The notes: generated by a model not told the origin, from the letters alone. A DNA stretch of 64,000 nucleotides from Flavobacterium sp. J27 (GCF_004303025.1 NZ_PJQW01000001.1:393435-457434), one strand, 5' to 3'. Positions 35,655 to 45,916 are shown, counted from the first letter of the stretch. Program-made: numbers and translations.

Positions 35655-38495
35655 TTAATGAGCTTCTAACCAGTTTTTACCAATACCTAAATCAACAATT
35701 AACGGAACGTCTAAGGTAAAGGCATTTTCCATTTCACTTTTAATCATGGTTTGAATTGTTTCTAATTCTGATTGATGAACGTCAAAAACTAGTTCGTCAT
35801 GTACTTGTAATAGCATTTTTGATTTCCAATTTTCCTTTTTTAATCTTTTATGGATGTTTATCATTGCTATTTTAATAATGTCAGCAGCACTTCCTTGGAT
35901 TGGAGCATTTACAGCATTGCGCTCTGCACCACCTCGCACCACTGCATTTGCCGAATTGATATCTTTTAAATAACGTCTTCTTCCTAAAATGGTTTCTACA
36001 TAACCATGTTCTCTTGCAAAATCTACTTGATCAGAGATGTATGCTTTAAGTTTTGGATAGGTTTTATAGTAAGCATCGATTAGACTGGCACTTTCACTAC
36101 GGCTTAAATCGGTTTGATTGCTAAGTCCAAAAGCAGAAACACCATAAATGATACCAAAATTTACTGTTTTTGCATTACTTCGTTGCTCTTTAGTTACTTC
36201 TTCTAATGGAACATTAAATACTTTTGATGCTGTTGATCGGTGAATGTCTTCCCCGTTTTTAAATGCCTCAATCATAGTAGTTTCTCCAGATAACGCAGCT
36301 ATAATACGCAACTCTATTTGGGAGTAATCGGCAGCTAATAGGATGTAGTTTTCATCACGAGCAATAAACGCTTTTCTAATTTCTCTCCCTCTTTCTGTAC
36401 GAATAGGAATATTTTGCAAGTTAGGATTGTTTGAGCTTAATCTTCCGGTAGCTGCAACAGTTTGCATATAATCAGTATGTACCCTTTTGGTATTTTGGTC
36501 TACTTGATTTGGAAGTGCGTCAACATAAGTACTTTTTAATTTTACCAATTGTCTCCATTCTAAGATATAGCGAACAATCTCATTATCTTTGGCTAAATAA
36601 CTTAAAATTTCTTCTCCAGTTGCATATTGACCAGTTTTGGTCTTTTTTTGTTTTGTACCACCTATTTTTAGTTTGTCAAATAAAATATCCCCTAATTGCT
36701 TTGGTGAAGCTAAATTAAATGTTTCACCTGCAATGGTATATATTTTTTGCTCGAAATCATCAATTTCTAATTGCATGTCTTTAGACATTTTTTGTAAGAA
36801 ATCAACATCAAGGTTAATTCCTTCGTTCTCCATTGCTGCAAGTACTTCAACCAGAGGGATTTCAATTGAATCGAATAATTTTTTGGTACCTACTCTTTCT
36901 AAAATCGGTTGAAAATGCTCTTTTAATTGAAAAGTTATATCAGCATCTTCTACGGCATATTCTTTCACATCTTCAATATTAACATCTCGCATCGATTTTT
37001 GATTCTTACCTTTTTTACCAATTAAGGTTTCAATCGATTTTGGAGCATATTTTAGATACGTCTCCGATAATACATCCATATTATGACGCATATCTGGATT
37101 AATCAAATAATGTGCAATCATAGTGTCAAAGAATTTGCCTTTAACTTCAATACCATAACCTGCTAAGATTTTTAAATCATATTTTAAGTTCTGACCAATT
37201 TTTTCAATGCTTTCGTTCTCAAAAAAAGGAATCAATTTTTGAGCTAGTACTTTTGCTTCTTCTTGATTTTCTGGAAATGGAATGTAAAAACCTTTTCCTT
37301 TTTCCCATGAAAAAGCAATTCCAACTAATTCTGCATTTAAAGCATCTAAACCTGTGGTTTCAGTATCAAAACAAACAGCGGTTTGTTTTTCAAGGTTTTG
37401 TAATAATAATTTTAGCGCTAAATCTCCTTGTACAATTTGGTAAAAATGAGCAGTATCTTCGAGTGTGTTATAAAAAGAATTGGTTGTTGTTTCATCTGAA
37501 GCTTCATCTGAGAAACCAAATAAATCCATTTGATTTTCCATACTTTTTTTAGGAGTTGATTTCTTAGTCGATGTTTCGTTGGCATTCGTATTTACATCAT
37601 TATAATCGTTTCCTGAGCCAAATAGTTTATCAAATTGTGCTTTCAATTGACGAAATTCAAGTTCTTGAAAGATAGCATCAGTTTTTTCAATATCTGGTTG
37701 TGAAAGTTCAAAATCTTTTTCATCGAATTGAACAGGACAATCTAAAAGAATGGTGGCTAATTTTTTTGAAAGTATTCCTTTTTCCTTATTGGCTTCAATA
37801 TTCTCTTTCATTTTTCCTTTTAGCTCATGAGTGTGGGCTAAAAGGTTTTCCATTGAACCGTATTGTGCTAAGAATTTTTTGGCTGTTTTTTCTCCCACAC
37901 CAGGCAATCCTGGTATATTATCGACTGCATCACCCATCATTCCTAAGAAGTCGATAACCTGCTCAGGGCGTTCTACTTCAAATTTCTCTTGTACTTCAGG
38001 AATTCCCCAAATTTCTATTCCATTACCCATGCGAGCAGGACGATACATAAAAATATTTTCAGATACTAATTGTGCAAAATCCTTATCTGGGGTAACCATG
38101 AAAACTTGATACCCCTCTTTTTCTGCTTGTTTTGCTAAAGTTCCAATTAAATCATCTGCTTCAAAACCCGCTTTTTCCATAATTGGAATATGCATTGCTT
38201 TTAATAATTCCTGAATATAAGGAACAGCTATCTTAATTGCTTCTGGAGTTTCATCTCTATTAGCCTTATATTCTTGAAACATTTCTAAACGAAAATCACT
38301 TCCTCCTTTGTCAAATGCGACAGCCAAGTGGTCTGGTTTCTCTCTTTTAATAACATCCATCAATGAATTCATGAATCCCATAATGGCCGAGGTATCCATT
38401 CCTTTTGAATTAATTCTTGGGTTTTTAATAAATGCATAGTAGCCTCTAAAAATCAGTGCATAAGCATCTAGAAGAAATAATCGTTTTTGTGACAT
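35655..38495 (-). CDS. polA: DNA polymerase I
   Basis: The 946-residue protein contains all three Pol I domains. The 5' nuclease domain opens MSQKRLFLLDAYALIFRGYY. The 3'-5' exonuclease domain has FDTETTGLD with Asp377 and Glu379, so proofreading looks intact. The polymerase domain has motif A DYSQIELRIIAALSGE, motif B RSNAKTVNFGIIYG and motif C LQVHDELVFDV. It fills gaps and removes RNA primers in replication and repair. The open frame runs 12 codons upstream, but the conserved start is the ATG at 38493-38495. Confidence 0.98.
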   Translation of the reverse strand: MSQKRLFLLDAYALIFRGYYAFIKNPRINSKGMDTSAIMGFMNSLMDVIKREKPDHLAVAFDKGGSDFRLEMFQEYKANRDETPEAIKIAVPYIQELLKAMHIPIMEKAGFEADDLIGTLAKQAEKEGYQVFMVTPDKDFAQLVSENIFMYRPARMGNGIEIWGIPEVQEKFEVERPEQVIDFLGMMGDAVDNIPGLPGVGEKTAKKFLAQYGSMENLLAHTHELKGKMKENIEANKEKGILSKKLATILLDCPVQFDEKDFELSQPDIEKTDAIFQELEFRQLKAQFDKLFGSGNDYNDVNTNANETSTKKSTPKKSMENQMDLFGFSDEASDETTTNSFYNTLEDTAHFYQIVQGDLALKLLLQNLEKQTAVCFDTETTGLDALNAELVGIAFSWEKGKGFYIPFPENQEEAKVLAQKLIPFFENESIEKIGQNLKYDLKILAGYGIEVKGKFFDTMIAHYLINPDMRHNMDVLSETYLKYAPKSIETLIGKKGKNQKSMRDVNIEDVKEYAVEDADITFQLKEHFQPILERVGTKKLFDSIEIPLVEVLAAMENEGINLDVDFLQKMSKDMQLEIDDFEQKIYTIAGETFNLASPKQLGDILFDKLKIGGTKQKKTKTGQYATGEEILSYLAKDNEIVRYILEWRQLVKLKSTYVDALPNQVDQNTKRVHTDYMQTVAATGRLSSNNPNLQNIPIRTERGREIRKAFIARDENYILLAADYSQIELRIIAALSGETTMIEAFKNGEDIHRSTASKVFNVPLEEVTKEQRSNAKTVNFGIIYGVSAFGLSNQTDLSRSESASLIDAYYKTYPKLKAYISDQVDFAREHGYVETILGRRRYLKDINSANAVVRGGAERNAVNAPIQGSAADIIKIAMINIHKRLKKENWKSKMLLQVHDELVFDVHQSELETIQTMIKSEMENAFTLDVPLIVDLGIGKNWLEAH

Positions 38496-38613
38496 GAAAT
38501 TTTTTTTTAATTCGAGAATGTAAAAATACAATTCTTTAAAACAATTCTATATTTTTTAATTGTAAAATATAATTAACAGATTTTACAGATTAAATGTAAT
38601 ACGTGTTAAACTT

Positions 38614-38644
38614 TTGATTATCAGTATATTTAACATATCTTTTG
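38614..38644 (+). promoter_or_regulatory. Probable promoter of the 38675 gene
   Basis: TTG (38614-38616), a 19-base spacer and TATCTTTTG (38636-38644) match the Bacteroidota -33/-7 form except for one extra T. The ATG follows after about 30 bases. Confidence 0.5.
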
Positions 38645-38674
38645 TATACATTTATTCAGTAATTACTAGTTATT

Positions 38675-40138
38675 ATGAAAAATAAAATGCTCCAATTAAA
38701 ATTGTTTTTTTGTGCTACTTTTATTTGTTTTTTAATGCAAAATGCTGTGGCTCAAGTTGGAATTAACACAACGTCTCCAGACGCTTCCTCTATTTTGGAT
38801 GTAACATCTGCGTCAAAAGGGTTATTAATTCCTCGAATGACTACTTCTCAGAAGAATGCTATTGTTTCACCAGCTAATGGTTTAATGGTGTTTGATACTG
38901 ATAGTAAAGAATACAGTTATTATGATACTGCTGCGAGTACATGGATAAATATTAAGCAGGGAAGGTCTAAATTTAAAAGAATTAAATCGACCGACGTTTT
39001 AAGTACTGTTTTAGCGACAGAATTAACTGCAGGTGGTGGTTCTAAATATCTTTTAGATTCTCAGACTTTATATGAAATCAATGGAACGGTAATAGTCGAT
39101 TATCCAATAGAACTAAATAATGCTTATTTGGTTGGATTAGATGCTGGTGATGATAAATTAGTTAAGACAACGGGAGATTTATTCACTGGAAGTACTGGAG
39201 GAACAGTTAAAATACTCACATTAGTTGCATCAGGTGGAAATGTTTTTAATGTTAATGGAGGAGGAACTCAATCTATTATTTTTAGGGACTGTGTTATTGC
39301 AAACTCTGCAAATGTTGGTGTTTTGCAAAATTTTGCTTTAGTTTTTGGAAGTGTTGTTCAGTTTGTGAGTAATACTAATGGTATTATATACAGGAATATA
39401 ACAAAATTATTGTTAGATAATCAGGCATGGTTTGGAAATAATACTGGAACATTTGAAAAGTATGAAAATACATTCGCTTCAATTCAAAAACAAGGAGGTT
39501 TCATGGATGTGAATGGAACGGCTATTGGTATGGATGTTTCTTCTAATCCAACAGTCTCATCTGATGGTACTATGTATGGTGTAAATTTTACGGGTACCTT
39601 ATCAACGGGTCTTTATGTGAAAGGGTATACTATAGGTTCATATACTGGTTTTAATTTTAATAATACTTGGAATATTAATTGTTCAGGGATTCCTTTTGAA
39701 AGCGATAGAGTAGCGGTTGGAGATATTAATTATGATTATCCAGTAGGTTCTGGAGTATCCACTACAGTTTCGGGAAGCCCAGCAAAATTAGCAGGAACTA
39801 CCACTTCAGATAACCTTTTTCGTTTTTCAAGAGGAGGCACAGATAATAGATTACAGTATTTAGGAAAAGCCAAGCGTTTTTTTAAAGTGAGTGGCTCTGT
39901 CTCCTTTCAATCATCATCAAATGGTATTGTTTATATATTATATGTAGCAAAAAATGGTACTGTAATAAATAAATCGAAAGTATATGTTAAAGCCAATTCT
40001 ACCTCAGATATTTTGGCGACACCTATAAATGCCATAACGGAATTGTCACCTAATGATTATATTGAAGTTTATGCAGAAAAATATGGTGGAGGTAGTGGGA
40101 GTATTCTCATTGTGTCATTAAATCTTTTAGTGTATTAG
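38675..40138 (+). CDS. Secreted hypothetical protein (tail-fibre-like N-terminus)
   Basis: A 487-residue protein with a signal peptide (ICFLMQNAVAQ). The segment VGINTTSPDASSILDVTSAS, KGLLIPRMTTSQKNAI and NGLMVFDTDSKEYSYYDT is a widespread Bacteroidota motif resembling phage tail/tip proteins, seen in secreted cell-surface proteins. The rest is beta-rich and Gly/Ser/Asn-rich, with no T9SS sorting domain. Function unknown; likely surface. A strong hairpin follows it. Confidence 0.7.
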   Translation: MKNKMLQLKLFFCATFICFLMQNAVAQVGINTTSPDASSILDVTSASKGLLIPRMTTSQKNAIVSPANGLMVFDTDSKEYSYYDTAASTWINIKQGRSKFKRIKSTDVLSTVLATELTAGGGSKYLLDSQTLYEINGTVIVDYPIELNNAYLVGLDAGDDKLVKTTGDLFTGSTGGTVKILTLVASGGNVFNVNGGGTQSIIFRDCVIANSANVGVLQNFALVFGSVVQFVSNTNGIIYRNITKLLLDNQAWFGNNTGTFEKYENTFASIQKQGGFMDVNGTAIGMDVSSNPTVSSDGTMYGVNFTGTLSTGLYVKGYTIGSYTGFNFNNTWNINCSGIPFESDRVAVGDINYDYPVGSGVSTTVSGSPAKLAGTTTSDNLFRFSRGGTDNRLQYLGKAKRFFKVSGSVSFQSSSNGIVYILYVAKNGTVINKSKVYVKANSTSDILATPINAITELSPNDYIEVYAEKYGGGSGSILIVSLNLLVY

Positions 40139-40150
40139 TGAATTAGTGAA

Positions 40151-40197
40151 AACTCATAAAAAAGTCAGTTAATTTATTATTGGCTTTTTTATGAGTT
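40151..40197 (+). terminator. Long-stem terminator after the 38675 gene
   Basis: A 17-bp stem with one G-U pair (AACTCATAAAAAAGTCA with TGGCTTTTTTATGAGTT, 13-base loop) starts 12 bases after the stop codon. The stem carries a T run, though few T follow it. Confidence 0.65.
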
Positions 40198-40261
40198 AAA
40201 ATTTTAACATTTACTACTTAGTAATGCTTGATTATTTGTTACTTTGTCTAAAAAAGTTCAA

Positions 40262-41494
40262 ATGCTTCGTTGGTTAATACCTTTGCTTTTAATTTCTTTA
40301 CTCGAGTTTTATTCTTTTCAGGCTGTTAAAACAGTGATTAAGTCAAAATGGGTTTTAGGAATTTATCTTTTAGTTTCTTTAGTTGTTATTGTATATATAA
40401 CGTATTTCTTTTTAACGCATGATAGAGGTTCAGGGCAAAATAAACAATCATTGTTTACTATTGGATTGTTTTTGATAACTTTTGTACCTAAAATTTTCTT
40501 AACAATTATCCTTTTAGGAGAAGATATTTACAGATTGTTTGCAGGATGTTTAAATTATTTTATTGGGAATGATAATAGTGATTATTTTTTTCCTCAACGA
40601 CGAAAGTTTGTGAGTCAAATAGCCCTAAGTTTAGCGGCTGTTCCATTTGGTTCTTTGTTATATGGAATGACAATAGGAAAATATAATTTTAAAGTCAGAA
40701 AACAAACGCTCTATTTTGCTGATTTACCAGATGCTTTTGATGGAACGACAATTACACATATTTCAGATATACATAGTGGTAGTTTTGATAATCCAGAAAA
40801 AATAGAATATGCTATTGATTTGATTAATGAACAACAGTCTGATTTAGTTTTGTTTACAGGAGATATTGTGAATACACATGCGAAAGAAATGTTGCCTTGG
40901 ATTACTACATTTAAAAAAATTCACAATCCTAAATTAGGAAAGTATTCTGTCTTAGGAAACCATGATTATGGTGAATATTTTGATTGGGATAACCAAGAAG
41001 CAAAACAAGAGAATTTTGAGGCAATTAAAGATTTGCATCGTCAAATTGATTTTGATTTGCTATTAAACAGAAATGTGGAAATTACAAAAGGAGCCGACTC
41101 AATTAAGTTAGTTGGTGTTGAGAATTGGGGAAGACATTTTAAAAAGGCAGGAGATTTGAAAGTAGCTTCAGAAGGAGTGAAGAAAGAAGATTTTAAGATA
41201 TTAATGAGTCATGATCCAAGTCATTGGGACGAAGAGGTGCAATATCATGAAAATCATTATCATTTAACTCTTTCTGGTCATACACATGGGTTTCAATTTG
41301 GAATTGAAATTCCTGGTTGGATAAAATGGAGTCCTGTACAATATGTTTATAAGCAATGGGCTGGCTTATATGAGAATATGGGAAAATATATTTATGTAAA
41401 TAGAGGTTTTGGTTTTCATGCGTATCCAGGAAGAGTAGGTATTATGCCTGAAATAACTGTTTTAGAACTAAAAAAACGTGAAAATGTAGCTTAA
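40262..41494 (+). CDS. Membrane-anchored metallophosphoesterase
   Basis: A 410-residue protein with about three N-terminal membrane helices (residues about 1-115), then a calcineurin-like phosphoesterase domain. Metal-binding motifs are in order: THISDIHSG, FTGDIVNTH, LGNHDYGEYF, MSHDPSHWD and SGHTHGFQFG. Substrate is unknown; relatives act on lipid or nucleotide phosphates. The frame can be read from TTG at 40244, but the ATG at 40262 gives the family-typical start MLRWLIPLLL and the TTG overlaps a TACTTTG promoter-like element, so ATG is preferred. Confidence 0.88.
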   Translation: MLRWLIPLLLISLLEFYSFQAVKTVIKSKWVLGIYLLVSLVVIVYITYFFLTHDRGSGQNKQSLFTIGLFLITFVPKIFLTIILLGEDIYRLFAGCLNYFIGNDNSDYFFPQRRKFVSQIALSLAAVPFGSLLYGMTIGKYNFKVRKQTLYFADLPDAFDGTTITHISDIHSGSFDNPEKIEYAIDLINEQQSDLVLFTGDIVNTHAKEMLPWITTFKKIHNPKLGKYSVLGNHDYGEYFDWDNQEAKQENFEAIKDLHRQIDFDLLLNRNVEITKGADSIKLVGVENWGRHFKKAGDLKVASEGVKKEDFKILMSHDPSHWDEEVQYHENHYHLTLSGHTHGFQFGIEIPGWIKWSPVQYVYKQWAGLYENMGKYIYVNRGFGFHAYPGRVGIMPEITVLELKKRENVA

Positions 41495-41546
41495 TTCAGT
41501 AAAAATGCTACATTTGTATATTATTTTTGCTTAAAAATTTCGATTT

Positions 41547-41843
41547 ATGTCAAAATTTGGAGAACTTATTGATGCTAGTGTACCAGTATTGATAGATTTT
41601 TTTACAGAATGGAATGAACCTTCTGTTGCAATGAATGAAGTTATTCGTGATGTAGCTGCTGCTTTAGGAGATAAAGCTAGAGTTATTAAAATTGATGTGG
41701 ATAAAAACCGTGAATTAGCAGAGGCATTAAGAGTAAAAGGCTTACCTACTTTAATGATTTATAAAGCAGGTCAAATGGTATGGAGACAAAGTGGCGAAAT
41801 GGATGCTAATACTTTAATTGCGTTGGTTCAAGAACAGGCCTAA
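41547..41843 (+). CDS. Thioredoxin-fold protein lacking the redox CxxC
   Basis: A 98-residue thioredoxin-fold protein: VPVLIDFFTEW, then VIKIDVDKNRELAEALRVKGLPTLMIYKAG. Where thioredoxins have WCGPC it has Trp22-Asn-Glu-Pro-Ser26, so both catalytic cysteines are gone. The cis-proline Pro67 (GLPTLMIY) and the overall fold remain. It should bind partners without thiol redox activity. It ends one base before the convergent polysaccharide deacetylase gene. Confidence 0.9.
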   Translation: MSKFGELIDASVPVLIDFFTEWNEPSVAMNEVIRDVAAALGDKARVIKIDVDKNRELAEALRVKGLPTLMIYKAGQMVWRQSGEMDANTLIALVQEQA

Positions 41844-42488
41844 TCAAGAAATTGTTTCAAAAACATATCCTTTTTGTTTTAAAATTTCAATTGTTTTAGG
41901 TAATGCAAATTGTAAGTTCTTATGGGCTTTTAAACTGTCATGAAAAACAATTATACTTCCTTTGCTAACGTTTTTTATAACATTTTCTAAGCATTTTTCT
42001 GGACTCGTATTGATATCAAAATCATAGCTTAATATATCCCACATTACAATTTTGTATTCTTTTCTAATAATTCTTATCGCTTGCTTATTTTTAATTTTTC
42101 CATAAGGTGGACGAAATAATTTTGTAAAATGAAAGCCAGAACTATGTTTTTCTATAGTTTTATGGCAAAGGTTAAAATTTTCTATATACGACGTTGTATT
42201 AGCTTTCCAGCCATTTAAATGGTTGTAGGTGTGATTCCCTATAGCGTGCTTTTCTTTAAGTATTCTTTTGAAAATTTCTGGATATTTTTCAATGTTGTCT
42301 CCAATACAAAAGAAGGTTGCATTTATGTTTTCTTTTTTTAAGAGGTCTAAAACCCATTCTGTAATTTCAGGGATTGGGCCATCATCAAAAGTGAGATAAA
42401 TTTTTTGTTCAGAAGTGTATATTCTCCAAATGTAGTTATGGAAAAACCAAGAGATGAAAGCTGGTGTTTTAACCCAAAAAAAACGCAT
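41844..42488 (-). CDS. Polysaccharide deacetylase (NodB/CE4-type)
   Basis: A 214-residue enzyme with the CE4 motifs TFDDGP (residues 33-38), His86-x3-His90 (GNHTYNH) and RPPYGKI, followed by WDILSYDFD and VFHDSLKA. These form the Asp-His-His metal site that removes acetyl groups from chitin-like or peptidoglycan/glycan N-acetyl sugars. There is no signal peptide, so a cytosolic or membrane-associated role is possible. The gene is upstream of nothing obvious in an operon and is separated from the DUF2723 gene by a terminator. Confidence 0.93.
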   Translation of the reverse strand: MRFFWVKTPAFISWFFHNYIWRIYTSEQKIYLTFDDGPIPEITEWVLDLLKKENINATFFCIGDNIEKYPEIFKRILKEKHAIGNHTYNHLNGWKANTTSYIENFNLCHKTIEKHSSGFHFTKLFRPPYGKIKNKQAIRIIRKEYKIVMWDILSYDFDINTSPEKCLENVIKNVSKGSIIVFHDSLKAHKNLQFALPKTIEILKQKGYVFETIS

Positions 42489-42505
42489 TTGTAAATGTAT
42501 TAAAT

Positions 42506-42541
42506 AAAAAAATGTGATATGTTTTTCATATCACATTTTTA
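42506..42541 (-). terminator. Intrinsic terminator after the DUF2723 gene
   Basis: A 14-bp stem (AAAAATGTGATATG with CATATCACATTTTT, 5-base loop) lies 16 bases past the DUF2723 stop codon on the minus strand, with A-rich flank giving the U tract. Confidence 0.85.
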
Positions 42542-42556
42542 TTTGGAAAATTTTAA

Positions 42557-45500
42557 TTATTCCATGTCTCTTTCAAATTCAGGAAACATCTTGTTGTAGT
42601 TGTTGAACTTTACTTTTTCTTGGTTATAAAATTCCATGTCGTTAGCACGCTTCATAATTTCTAATAAACTTCTATAACGTTCTATATTAGACACTATCTG
42701 TATCATGGTATCTTTATCAATGTTGCTTTTGGTTATACCACTAAAGTAAGTTAGTTCTTCTTGATACTTTATGATTAATTGTTTAATAACAGCTCTAGCT
42801 TTTTCTTTCTTGCCTATTTCATAGTAGCCTTCAGCAAAAGGATCAACTAAGGTGTAATACTCAAAATAGTCGACAGGCATTTTTTCCATGGCAAGGTCTA
42901 TTATATTTTCGGCTTTATCATTTTTACCTTCATTGATTAATGTTTCCATTAATCTGGCTAAATTGGTCCTATAGGTAATTCCGTTTTTACGAGTTTCAGG
43001 GTCATGATAGATGTTAGAATTACCACTATTTCCCCAATCCCATTTACGAATAATATTATACATTTTTTCAGAATCAATATATCCCATTTCTAGAGGATTA
43101 GGTCCATCATTACTGTTTTTTGTTTTAACCGGAACTAATTTAAAGCACATAGCATCTAATTCTAGATAATCTTTCATCCATAGATAGTCGTCGTCTCCAA
43201 AACTGCCACCTGTGAAATAAATGGGTCTTTTCCAATTATTCGCATTAATTATGTCTAACATCATTAATCGATTTTTGTATAAAGCGTCACCTTTAATTTT
43301 AAATTGCATATAAGGAACTATAGAATCATAATATTTAGAAGAAACTACTTTGTTTTTTATAATGGTTTCTTTGTCTATAGGAATTATTATTTTATTTGAA
43401 GGATAATAATTAACAGATTGACCACTACGTAAGTCTATTTTAGCTCTTTCATCTTCTAATGAAAGAAATTGAATTAATTTATCTAGTGTTATGGAATCTT
43501 TCGTTTTTTCAATAAAGAAACTATAATCTCTATTACTACCTTTGTATAAGTCTCTAGACATAGTTAGTGGAATAGGGTCAGATTCATACGCTTTTCTTCT
43601 CATTTGATCGATGTACCAATCCGTCATAAACAAACTGGTGTTTACGATTCTTACATCGGTACGGTAACCTTCAATTTCTTGTGCGTACCATAGAGGGAAT
43701 GTGTCGTTATCACCAATGGTAAATAAAATGGCATTTTTATCACAAGAATCAAGATATGCTTTGGCGTTTGCAAGAGCAGTATATTTGTTTGCACGTGAAT
43801 GGTCGTCCCAGTTTTGAGAAGCCATAAGCACAGGAGCAGCTAATAAAGTTCCTCCTAAAACGATAGAAACAGTTGTCTTCGGATTTAAAAATTTCTTTAT
43901 ACCATCATACAATGAATATACTCCAAAAGCAATCCACATAGCAAATACATAAAAAGAACCTACTAGTGCATAATCACGTTCTCTTGGCTCAAAAGGTCTT
44001 TCATTTAGATATACTTTTAAAGCTAAACCAGTAAATAAAAATAATACTAATAAAACATAGAAGCTTTTTATATCTTTTTTTGCATGATATACAATTCCTA
44101 TAACTGCCAAAATAAAAGGTAAAAAGAAATATGTGTTTCTGCCTTTATTATTTAACATATCAGATGTTAAGTTCTCTTGAGAACCAAGGCGAATAGCATC
44201 TAAAGGTTTTATGCCACTAATCCAGTTTCCATCAGTTGTGTCTCCTTTCCATTGGTTATCACTTTGTCTTCCGGTAAAATTCCACATTAAATATCTCCAG
44301 TACATATATCCAAATTGATACTGGAACATGAATTTTATATTACTGAAAAAGCTTGGTTTTTCAACTATTAAATAGTCACCATATCCTTTTAAAAATTTGT
44401 TGTAGTCATCATAGTCTAGCCTGTGATTGTTAAATGCATTTCTAAACTCAGCTACAATTTGGATTAATTCTTGTTCATCTGCATATTCAGGTTTAATTCT
44501 AAAGTCTAGCGGTTTTGTAAAACGCATATAATTTTCACTGTGATCGCTACTCCACATTCTCGGTAAGAAAGCTTTGTGGTTGTCATCAGTGTTTTGATTT
44601 GCGTTTTTGTAATTGTTTATAATAACATATTTTCCAGAGATTGTATCTCTTTCGTAATTTGGTTTTCCATCGGTATAAGGATTGTTTTCGTCTAATCCTG
44701 AGTAACTGTCAGAAAACTGAGGCCCATAGAATAAGTGTTGTTCTCCATATTGTTCTCTATTGTAATAAGCTAAAACTTCAGCTGCATCTGAGGGTTTGTT
44801 TTCATTAATAGGTGGATTTGCATTGGCTCTAATAGGTAACATTAGCCAAGTTGAAAATCCAATTAATATGAATAACACAGATAAAATAATGGTGTTATAA
44901 AAAATATGGCCTTTTACTTTAGTATATTTTAATCCAAAATAGAATAGAGCGATTAAAATAATAAAAGCTATAATAGTTCCCGAATTAAAAGGTAGTCCCA
45001 AGCTATTTACTGCAAAAATTTCAGTTTTACCAAAGAAAGCTAAGGTGTATGGGAGTAATAATTTGAAAATAAATAATAGGATGGCTACAATAATTACATT
45101 AGCAAGAAGAAAGCTTTTAATGGTAATGCTCTTGTATTTTTTAAAAAAATATAAAAAACCAATAGCAGGAACAGTTAAGAGGGCCATAAAATGAACTCCA
45201 AAGGAAAGTCCAATAACTAAAGAAATGATTAATAACCATTTATTACCTTTGGGTTTATCCATATCTTGCTCCCATCTTAAGCCTAGCCAAAATAAGATAG
45301 CAATTAAAAAAGAAGCCATGGCATATACTTCTGCTTCAACAGCATTAAACCAGAAGCTATCTGTAAAAGAGAATGCTAATGAAGCTACAAAAGCACTTCC
45401 TAGTACCATAATGTAGTTTTCTTTTGATGCATTTTCTTCTTTAATAAATAGACGTTTCATTAAAATGGTAAGAGACCAGAACATAAACAAAATTGTAAAT

Positions 45501-45766
45501 GCACTTGAAAATACAGACATCATATTAACCATTAAAGCGGTTTTTGATGCACTCATCGCAAACATGGCAAAAAATGCGCCTAACATTTGAAAAAGAGGTG
45601 CTCCAGGAGGGTGGCCTACTTCAAGGTTTGCGGAGGTGGCTATGTATTCTCCACAATCCCAAAAACTCATTGTTGGTTCAACGGTTAATGAAAAGGTAAC
45701 CAGCGCAATTAGAAATGTTATCCAACCAACGATAGTATTCCATTTTTTAAAATTGAATGCAGTCAT
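42557..45766 (-). CDS. DUF2723 membrane protein (GT-C/PMT-like)
   Basis: A 1069-residue protein. It starts MTAFNFKKWNTIVGWITF and has SLTVEPTMSFWDCGEYIATS followed by LEVGHPPGAPLFQMLGAFF, the DUF2723 signature in the first extracytoplasmic loop. About ten membrane helices fill residues 1-620. A C-terminal soluble part has TPR-like helices (NEGKNDKAENIIDLAMEKM, KKEKARAVIKQLI). The family is abundant in Bacteroidota and related to GT-C glycosyltransferases that use lipid-linked sugars. Substrate unknown. Flanked by tRNA-Gln, which is divergent, and by the deacetylase. Confidence 0.92.
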   Translation of the reverse strand: MTAFNFKKWNTIVGWITFLIALVTFSLTVEPTMSFWDCGEYIATSANLEVGHPPGAPLFQMLGAFFAMFAMSASKTALMVNMMSVFSSAFTILFMFWSLTILMKRLFIKEENASKENYIMVLGSAFVASLAFSFTDSFWFNAVEAEVYAMASFLIAILFWLGLRWEQDMDKPKGNKWLLIISLVIGLSFGVHFMALLTVPAIGFLYFFKKYKSITIKSFLLANVIIVAILLFIFKLLLPYTLAFFGKTEIFAVNSLGLPFNSGTIIAFIILIALFYFGLKYTKVKGHIFYNTIILSVLFILIGFSTWLMLPIRANANPPINENKPSDAAEVLAYYNREQYGEQHLFYGPQFSDSYSGLDENNPYTDGKPNYERDTISGKYVIINNYKNANQNTDDNHKAFLPRMWSSDHSENYMRFTKPLDFRIKPEYADEQELIQIVAEFRNAFNNHRLDYDDYNKFLKGYGDYLIVEKPSFFSNIKFMFQYQFGYMYWRYLMWNFTGRQSDNQWKGDTTDGNWISGIKPLDAIRLGSQENLTSDMLNNKGRNTYFFLPFILAVIGIVYHAKKDIKSFYVLLVLFLFTGLALKVYLNERPFEPRERDYALVGSFYVFAMWIAFGVYSLYDGIKKFLNPKTTVSIVLGGTLLAAPVLMASQNWDDHSRANKYTALANAKAYLDSCDKNAILFTIGDNDTFPLWYAQEIEGYRTDVRIVNTSLFMTDWYIDQMRRKAYESDPIPLTMSRDLYKGSNRDYSFFIEKTKDSITLDKLIQFLSLEDERAKIDLRSGQSVNYYPSNKIIIPIDKETIIKNKVVSSKYYDSIVPYMQFKIKGDALYKNRLMMLDIINANNWKRPIYFTGGSFGDDDYLWMKDYLELDAMCFKLVPVKTKNSNDGPNPLEMGYIDSEKMYNIIRKWDWGNSGNSNIYHDPETRKNGITYRTNLARLMETLINEGKNDKAENIIDLAMEKMPVDYFEYYTLVDPFAEGYYEIGKKEKARAVIKQLIIKYQEELTYFSGITKSNIDKDTMIQIVSNIERYRSLLEIMKRANDMEFYNQEKVKFNNYNKMFPEFERDME

Positions 45767-45867
45767 AAAGTAAATATTTGTCTTTCTTATTTTAGTTATA
45801 CAAAGAAACTACTTTTTTGTTACTAGAAAAGATTTAAAATAAATTTTAATATTTTTTTTAGAAAAAC

Positions 45868-45897
45868 TTGCAGATTAAAAAATATGTTCTAAATTTG
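45868..45897 (+). promoter_or_regulatory. Promoter of the tRNA-Gln gene
   Basis: TTG (45868-45870), a 19-base spacer and TAAATTTG (45890-45897) match the Bacteroidota promoter form exactly, 20 bases before the tRNA. Confidence 0.8.
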
Positions 45898-45916
45898 CAC
45901 TCGCATTAATGAAGCA

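Noticed and set aside
40244..40261. TTG start for the metallophosphoesterase
   Set aside because: The ATG at 40262 gives the usual family start, and the TTG overlaps a promoter-like TACTTTG.
41509..41529. Promoter of the thioredoxin-like gene (TACATTTG or TATTTTTG)
   Set aside because: Two overlapping -7-like boxes occur, but neither has a -33 TTG at the right distance, so no single promoter can be chosen.
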